Assembly (NCBI GenBank): GCA_947629475.1
Contig: CANRDV010000008.1
Location: 1-36,897 of the forward strand
Reading direction: 5' to 3'
DNA from: an uncultured Bacilli bacterium
GTDB taxonomy: Bacteria; Bacillota_I; Bacilli_A; RF39; UBA660
DNA: 36,897 nt
Below are positions 33,017 to 36,897 of this stretch, piece by piece (within the stretch, counting starts at the first letter, position 1; every line of letters starts with the position of its first letter). Made by a program: the position numbers and the translations under genes. The notes beneath the pieces were generated by a model that was not told the DNA's origin, searched no databases, and saw only the letters and a program-made list of their open reading frames with translations.

Positions 33017-34119
33017 AATTACTAACTTTATTTTTTAATTCACTTTTTATAAATTCATCTAAATCCCCATCTAATACTTTCGTAACATTTGCTGTTTCAT
33101 AGTTAGTTCGATGGTCTTTTACCATGGAATAAGGGTGCATTACATAACTTCTTATTTGCGAACCAAATTCTATATTTAAATTTTCTCCTTTAACATCACT
33201 TAAAGTTTTAACTTGATTTTCAATACTTAATTGTTTTAGTTTACTCTTTAACATATTAAGAGCTTCTTCTCTATTTTGAATTTGGCTTCTTTGATTTTGA
33301 CATGCTACGACAATTTTAGTAGGTAAATGTGTTATCCGAACGGCACTATCAGTTGTGTTAATATGTTGACCTCCTGCTCCACTACTCCTATAGACGTCGA
33401 TTTTTAAATCTTTCTCTTGAATTTCAATATCTGAAACTTCTGTAAATTCTGGAGTAACATCAACTGATGCAAATGAGGTGTGTCTCTTGTTATTAGCATC
33501 AAATGGTGATAATCTAACTAGTCTGTGAACACCTTTTTCACATTTTAAATAGCCATACGCATACATTCCCGTAACTTTCATCGAAGCACTTTTTATCCCG
33601 GTCTCTTCTCCTTCTAAATATGATATAACTTCATATTTAAAATTATGTCTTTCCATATACCTTTGGTACATTCTATATAACATACTAGCCCAGTCACAAG
33701 CTTCCGTTCCACCGGCTCCAGCATGAATTTCTAAGATACAGTTATTCTTATCATATTCTGAATTTAATAAAGTAAACATTTCTAAATCTTTTAATTTATC
33801 AGTTAGAACATTTACATCTTTTTCTATTTCTTCTTTTATCTTACTATCATTTTCTAACTCTAAAATTTCTAATAACTCTAAATCATTCTCAAGTTGTTCC
33901 TTTATTTCTTTATTATTATGAACAATATCTTTTAAATTATTTAATTCATCCATTGTTTCTTGAACTTTATTTTTATCAAGCCAAAAGTTTGCATCTTTAG
34001 TTATCTCTTCTAATTCTTCAATTCTACCTTCTTTTTTAGAGATGTCAAAGTAACCTCCATAGTTCATCATGCTTCTCTTTAATATCCTTTAATTCTAATT
34101 TAATTTCACTTAATTCCAT
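33015..34119 (-). CDS. prfB: Peptide chain release factor 2, with programmed +1 frameshift
   Basis: RF2 ends translation at UGA and UAA. The true start is ATG 34119, with an AGAAAGGA SD. The first 24 codons (MELSEIKLELKDIKEKHDEL ... LL) end at CTT followed by in-frame TGA (34047-34045). The sequence GGAGG-TTA-CTT-TGA-C matches the canonical RF2 frameshift site: an internal SD three bases before CTT-TGA-C. A +1 shift gives GAC and continues as DISKKEGRIEELEEI, for 367 residues in total. Downstream are the codon-recognition motif SPF (RLSPFDANNKRHTSF) and the catalytic GGQ (SSGAGGQHINTTDSAV). RF2 abundance would autoregulate the shift. A start at about 34070 would be wrong. Confidence 0.96.
34045..34058 (-). 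promoter_or_regulatory. prfB programmed frameshift signal
   Basis: GGAGG (34054-34058), TTA, CTT (34048-34050) and TGA (34045-34047), then C, on the minus strand. This is the E. coli-type layout with the SD-like element three bases from the slippery codon. Confidence 0.93.
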
Positions 34120-34164
34120 TTTTTAATCCTTTCTGTATAATTTTTAAATTTCTTCTTATACTAA

Positions 34165-34195
34165 TAATGACAATGATGTTAAATCGTTGTCATTA
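34165..34195. repeat. 13-bp hairpin upstream of prfB
   Basis: TAATGACAATGAT (34165-34177) and ATCGTTGTCATTA (34183-34195) form a stem with one mismatch and a 5-base loop. No T-run follows. It lies between the RDD gene stop and prfB, about 45 bases upstream of the prfB ATG. Confidence 0.5.
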
Positions 34196-34234
34196 GAGAA
34201 CTTTTAACTTATTGCTTTAGGCTTATTAAGTTAA

Positions 34235-35020
34235 TTAGTTCTTTTTTTTAGTTTCTTTTTTCTTTGTTTCAGTCTTTTTACTTGTATCTTTAGTTCCTGT
34301 TTTCTTAGTAGTTGTTTTCTTATTAGAAGTTTTCTTAACTTCTTCTTTCTTTTCTTCTATCTCTTTAGTCTCTACTTCATCATGAGTTTCATTTACAACT
34401 ACAGCTTCTTCTACTACTTCTCCATTATCTGAAACCATTACAACTTTTGTTCTTGCAATAAAATCATGTAAAGACATTCCATCTTTTCTAAATAGTATCA
34501 TGATAAATGAAATAATATAGAAATACATAAAGAAGTTAGCTATATAACTATCAACTGTTATATACATAGATTTAGTTAAAGTTAAAAGTAAAACTATACT
34601 AATTATACTTGATAAAATAGAATCAATTATCAAAGCCCTTATTAAATAGTTATTCATTGTAAGTTTCTTTTCTCCATCAATTGGTGCAATCTTAATTTTC
34701 ATCAATCTTTTACCTACTGTTTGAGAATTCCAATAATATGGTAAAATTACAAAATAACCAATATAAATAACAACTGTAACAATACTTGTAGCAAGACTTT
34801 CTTTACTTAAAGTATAGTTTAAGTCATTTACTTTTTCGATATAAGTTTCTTCATTAATTTTCTTATCTGTATAATCTTTTAAAGTATCGGTTAATTCAAC
34901 ACTTGCTGCTTCATACTTCTCACTTACCGGGATAAATCCTCCGATAATAACTCCAATACAGGCAATCATTACAATATCAATTAAGTATGCAAATACTCTT
35001 TTATAACTTGCTGGTTTCAT
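34235..35020 (-). CDS. RDD family membrane protein with Lys/Thr-rich tail
   Basis: This 261-residue protein starts with the RDD signature (KRVFAYLIDIVMIACIGVII). It has four membrane helices with the typical WNSQTVGKRLMKIKI loop and a SLHDFIARTKVV segment. The family is thought to have transport or ion-exchange roles. The last ~60 residues are a charged low-complexity tail (EEKKEEVKKTSNKKTTTKKTG and similar), presumably cytoplasmic and disordered. The start overlaps the end of the dus gene by 20 bases, so the two are cotranscribed. Confidence 0.85.
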   Translation of the reverse strand: MKPASYKRVFAYLIDIVMIACIGVIIGGFIPVSEKYEAASVELTDTLKDYTDKKINEETYIEKVNDLNYTLSKESLATSIVTVVIYIGYFVILPYYWNSQTVGKRLMKIKIAPIDGEKKLTMNNYLIRALIIDSILSSIISIVLLLTLTKSMYITVDSYIANFFMYFYIISFIMILFRKDGMSLHDFIARTKVVMVSDNGEVVEEAVVVNETHDEVETKEIEEKKEEVKKTSNKKTTTKKTGTKDTSKKTETKKKETKKKN

Positions 35021-35987
35021 TCAATTCCTCCTTAAAATCATTTAACACTTTTATTATATCACATAATTTTTTAGTTTGATATACTTTTTCTTTAACTTGA
35101 TTACTATTTTTTATTCCTTTTAAATACCAAGCAATATGGTTTCTAATTTCTAAACAAGCAACTTTTTCATCTTTTATTTTACTTAAATAATCTAAATGTT
35201 TTAAACACATATCAACTTTTTCAATAGGTGTTGGTTTAGGAATGACTGTTCCATCTTTTAAATAAGCATTTATTTCTTTAATTAACCAAGGATTTCCTAA
35301 AACTCCTCGTCCTATCATGATTAAATCGCATCCAGTTTCATCAAGCATTTGTTTAGCTTTATAAATATCTGTTATATCTCCATTCCCAATTACCGGTATC
35401 TTAACACTTTCTTTAACTTTTTTAATTAAACTCCAATCGGCTTTGCCACTATAACCTTGACTTCTAGTTCTTGGATGAATACAAATAGCACTGGCACCTG
35501 CTTCTTCACATATCCGAGCAACTTCTACGGCATTAATACTATTTTGGTCCCAGCCACTTCTAATTTTTACTGTAACGGGAACAGATACAGCTTCAACTAC
35601 GGCTTCAACTATTTCTTTTATTTTTGAAGGATTTTTTAAAAGAGCAGCTCCTGCTTGAGCTCTTACAGCAACTTTTGGAACTGGACAACCCATGTTTATG
35701 TCGACGATATCTGGACACATTGTTTTTTCAATATATTTAGCTGCATAAACAAATGACTCTTTATCACTTCCAAATATTTGTTGAACAATTGGTCTTTCTA
35801 TTTGTTCCATAAAAAGCATTTCCTTTGTTTTTTCATTACCATAAAATAAGGCTTTATCACTTACCATCTCAGCATAAATTAAAGAACATCCCATTTCTTT
35901 AATAATTTTTCTAAAAGCACTATTACAAATACCTGCCATCGGTGCTAAAACAGTTTTTCCATCTATATAAACATTACCTATATACAT
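35001..35987 (-). CDS. dus: tRNA-dihydrouridine synthase (DusB-like)
   Basis: This FMN-dependent enzyme reduces uridines in the tRNA D-loop. The 328-residue product has the TIM-barrel motifs of the family: LAPMAGICNSAFR, DINMGCPVPKVAVRAQAGAALL (in part) with the catalytic Cys in GCP, IHPRTRSQGYSGKADW, VIGNGDI and IGRGVLGNPWL. I place the start at ATG 35987; an in-frame TTG lies two codons upstream, and GGTGGTGA provides the SD. A consensus promoter lies only about 11 bases upstream of the start region, so the leader is very short. The RDD gene follows. Confidence 0.95.
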   Translation of the reverse strand: MYIGNVYIDGKTVLAPMAGICNSAFRKIIKEMGCSLIYAEMVSDKALFYGNEKTKEMLFMEQIERPIVQQIFGSDKESFVYAAKYIEKTMCPDIVDINMGCPVPKVAVRAQAGAALLKNPSKIKEIVEAVVEAVSVPVTVKIRSGWDQNSINAVEVARICEEAGASAICIHPRTRSQGYSGKADWSLIKKVKESVKIPVIGNGDITDIYKAKQMLDETGCDLIMIGRGVLGNPWLIKEINAYLKDGTVIPKPTPIEKVDMCLKHLDYLSKIKDEKVACLEIRNHIAWYLKGIKNSNQVKEKVYQTKKLCDIIKVLNDFKEELNETSKL

Positions 35988-36004
35988 TTTCAATCACCAC
36001 CCAT

Positions 36005-36033
36005 ATTATACTTAAAATAACATTAAAAGTAAA
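36005..36033 (-). promoter_or_regulatory. Promoter of dus-RDD
   Basis: TTTACT (36028-36033) and TATAAT (36005-36010) with 17 bp spacing on the minus strand. Predicted transcription starts near 35998. Confidence 0.7.
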
Positions 36034-36143
36034 TAAAAAAATAATACCTTTCATTAATAGATTAGTACTTTCTTCTACAATACATATTGAATACCAATTA
36101 TTCATAAAAGTCAACAAAAAATTAAAAAAAATCGTCAAATAAA

Positions 36144-36172
36144 TTGACAAAAAGAATTTATTTTAATATAAT
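36144..36172 (+). promoter_or_regulatory. Sense promoter of toxin-like locus 3
   Basis: TTGACA (36144-36149), 17 bp and TATAAT (36167-36172): a perfect consensus promoter. A GTCAA-ATAAA-TTGAC palindrome overlaps the -35. Confidence 0.85.
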
Positions 36173-36198
36173 TAACTCATGAGATATAATCTAAATAT

Positions 36199-36223
36199 AG
36201 TTAGGTGTTAACCTCCAAATACT
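36199..36223 (+). promoter_or_regulatory. 5' pairing arm of toxin mRNA 3
   Basis: The 25-base segment from AGTTAGGTGTTA to CCAAATACT is complementary along most of its length to 36447-36471. Its CCTCCA can instead pair with TGGAGG in the leader SD at about 36259-36264. This is the same either/or layout as locus 1. Confidence 0.65.
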
Positions 36224-36275
36224 TTATAAATTTTTCTTTTTTAAAACTTTTTATATAGTGGAGGAGGTGAGTAAT

Positions 36276-36335
36276 ATGGGCACACTATATATTTTAACAA
36301 AAATAAGTCCCGTATCATTGAGGTGGAGTACTTAA
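36276..36335 (+). CDS. Leader peptide of toxin-like locus 3 (19 residues)
   Basis: This ORF has the strongest SD of the locus (GGAGGAGGTGAG). It reads MGTLYILTKISPVSLRWST and stops 10 bases after the start codon of the hydrophobic ORF that overlaps it in another frame. It may serve to bring ribosomes to the poorly marked GTG, as mok does for hok. This is inference. Confidence 0.45.
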   Translation: MGTLYILTKISPVSLRWST

Positions 36336-36409
36336 CTCTTGCTTTCTTGATATTAGTTGTAATACTATTTACAATAATAGCTATTGCAATAATATTACTA
36401 CGAAAATAG
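36323..36409 (+). CDS. Toxin-like hydrophobic peptide 3 (28 residues, GTG start)
   Basis: This 28-residue ORF begins MEYLTLAFLILVV, continues as a single membrane-spanning Ile/Leu/Ala/Val segment and ends LLRK. There is no good SD of its own; the overlapping leader ORF could couple its translation. Size, hydrophobicity and the basic last residues match type I membrane toxins. Sequence identity to peptides 1 and 2 is low, but the mRNA architecture is the same. It is the least certain of the three ORFs because no ATG is in frame. Confidence 0.55.
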   Translation: MEYLTLAFLILVVILFTIIAIAIILLRK

Positions 36410-36552
36410 CACCTAACTTCACAAGAAGTTTTGGTGCTAAACCCAAAGTATTTTGGAGATAACACCTAACTGCTCAAATTAGGTTGTATCTCTTTTTTAT
36501 TTTATACAATATCCTCAAAAAATATGTATAAAACTCTTCCTTTTAAAGAATT
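36400..36552 (-). ncRNA. Predicted antisense RNA 3 (antitoxin candidate)
   Basis: A consensus minus-strand promoter (TTGACT 36582-36587, 17 bp, TATAAT 36559-36564) would start an RNA near 36552. The hairpin AGCACC...GGTGCT with inner CTTC/GAAG (36408-36438), followed by ATTTTCG on the minus strand, could end it. It would be about 150 nt and complementary to the toxin 3 mRNA from the ORF end through its terminator. Confidence 0.6.
36447..36498 (+). terminator. 3' arm and terminator of toxin mRNA 3
   Basis: ACCTAA (36464-36469) and TTAGGT (36479-36484) form a hairpin followed by TGTATCTC and a six-T run. The part 36447-36471 can pair with the 5' end at 36199-36223. Confidence 0.65.
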
Positions 36553-36558
36553 GTACAT

Positions 36559-36587
36559 ATTATACACTAAATTCTTTAAAAAGTCAA
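36559..36587 (-). promoter_or_regulatory. Antisense promoter of locus 3
   Basis: TTGACT (36582-36587) and TATAAT (36559-36564) are separated by 17 bp on the minus strand. A perfect 12-bp inverted repeat, TTTTAAAGAATT/AATTCTTTAAAA (36541-36552 and 36570-36581), spans the -10. Confidence 0.75.
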
Positions 36588-36699
36588 TAAATTCAATTAG
36601 AGAATTATTTTTTATAAACTTTTAGATCCTCTACAATTATAATTTTATCAACTAATACTTAATTTTTCAAGTGTTTTTTTAATTTTTGTTAATCTTTTT

Positions 36700-36734
36700 T
36701 TAAAATGTCACCTTATCATTAGTTAAAATGTCAC
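36700..36734. repeat. Two TTAAAATGTCAC direct repeats
   Basis: Perfect 12-bp copies at 36700-36711 and 36723-36734, 23 bp apart, just outside the long palindrome. Such repeats can mark the end of an IS21-like element, but no transposase is visible before the window ends. Confidence 0.5.
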
Positions 36735-36749
36735 TACCATTATTTAATA

Positions 36750-36886
36750 GTTTCTTTATAAGCATTCATTGATAATAGGCAGTAATAATTCGCCATACTT
36801 ATTGTAATATCTTATTTTTAAGATATTACAAAATCTATAAGAATTGTTACTGGGTTCCTGTTGTCAATGAGGAATTATAAAGAAAC
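36750..36886. repeat. Long imperfect palindrome with nested hairpins
   Basis: The outer arms GTTTCTTTATAA (36750-36761) and TTATAAAGAAAC (36875-36886) are perfect. The middle arms CAGTAATAATTC (36780-36791) and GAATTGTTACTG (36841-36852) differ at one base. The central hairpin GTAATATCTTA-TTTT-TAAGATATTAC (36804-36829) is perfect. The whole 137-base block can fold on itself. It holds no ORF that I can support. Confidence 0.7.
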
Positions 36887-36897
36887 TTATATAAAAT

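Noticed and set aside
34045-34047. In-frame TGA in prfB read as recoded Trp or pseudogene
   Set aside because: The internal SD and CTT-TGA-C context are the known RF2 frameshift signal, and other genes use TGG for Trp and TGA as stop.
35942-36142. Plus-strand 66-codon frame upstream of dus
   Set aside because: It overlaps the dus start and promoter region and has no SD or recognisable sequence.
36241-36465. Minus-strand 74-codon frame over toxin-like locus 3
   Set aside because: It runs opposite to the sense mRNA, has cysteine-rich random composition and no SD. The antisense strand here is better explained as an RNA.

Overview
The window is AT-rich bacterial DNA from a low-GC Firmicute-type genome. 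The gene mix (LemA/DUF2207, WhiA, class C and class D sortases, CarD, RDD and YitT membrane proteins, UvrA, RF2) and the A/T-ending codons fit the uncultured gut Bacilli/Erysipelotrichia/RF39-like lineages. That placement is inference. UGA is a stop codon: genes use TGG for Trp, several end in TGA, and prfB keeps its regulatory in-frame TGA. A Mycoplasma-type code is therefore excluded. Promoters are very regular, mostly TTGnnn, 17 bp, TATAAT. Most genes are on the minus strand.

Layout. 1-2976: a damaged abortive-infection region. It has an AbiEi/AbiEii pair with a truncated toxin and an operator-rich promoter, a DUF3267 membrane peptidase, a cyclophilin-like protein, and a second AbiEi broken by one stop codon. 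2981-8735: DUF1848, a DUF1287 hydrolase, a Pro/Gln-rich membrane protein, gap, a TGS/uridine-kinase-like protein and an unknown protein. 8736-9765: two tandem loci that look like type I toxin-antitoxin modules. Each has a 25-26 residue hydrophobic peptide, paired mRNA ends and a converging antisense promoter. 9766-16734: clpP, a small HTH regulator, a large surface protein whose C-terminal codon use changes abruptly, a transglutaminase-like protein, a CarD plus alpha-CTD-like pair, and an AAA ATPase. 16877-23974: two DUF2207 paralogues with lemA, then lgt-trxB-whiA. 24024-30709: a class C sortase with no standard start codon, uvrA, and a class D sortase cluster with a substrate-like protein and two paralogous membrane proteins. 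30740-32302: an AlbA_2/HATPase regulator gene with two different arrays of short direct repeats, one at each end. 32369-35993: yitT-like, prfB with its programmed +1 frameshift, RDD, dus. 36144-36587: a third type I toxin-like locus with a leader peptide. 36700-36897: a long imperfect palindrome, perhaps the end of a mobile element.

The best candidate for an undescribed system is the set of three toxin/antisense loci. They share one design: a strong sense promoter (clear in two of three), a 5' segment that can pair with either the Shine-Dalgarno region or the mRNA 3' end, a very short hydrophobic ORF, and an opposing promoter with exact 17-bp spacing whose transcript would end at a hairpin just after the ORF. 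Other notable points are the ATT-start sortase, the recoded tail of the surface protein, the stand-alone alpha-CTD-like protein coupled to CarD, and the repeat arrays around the AlbA_2 gene.
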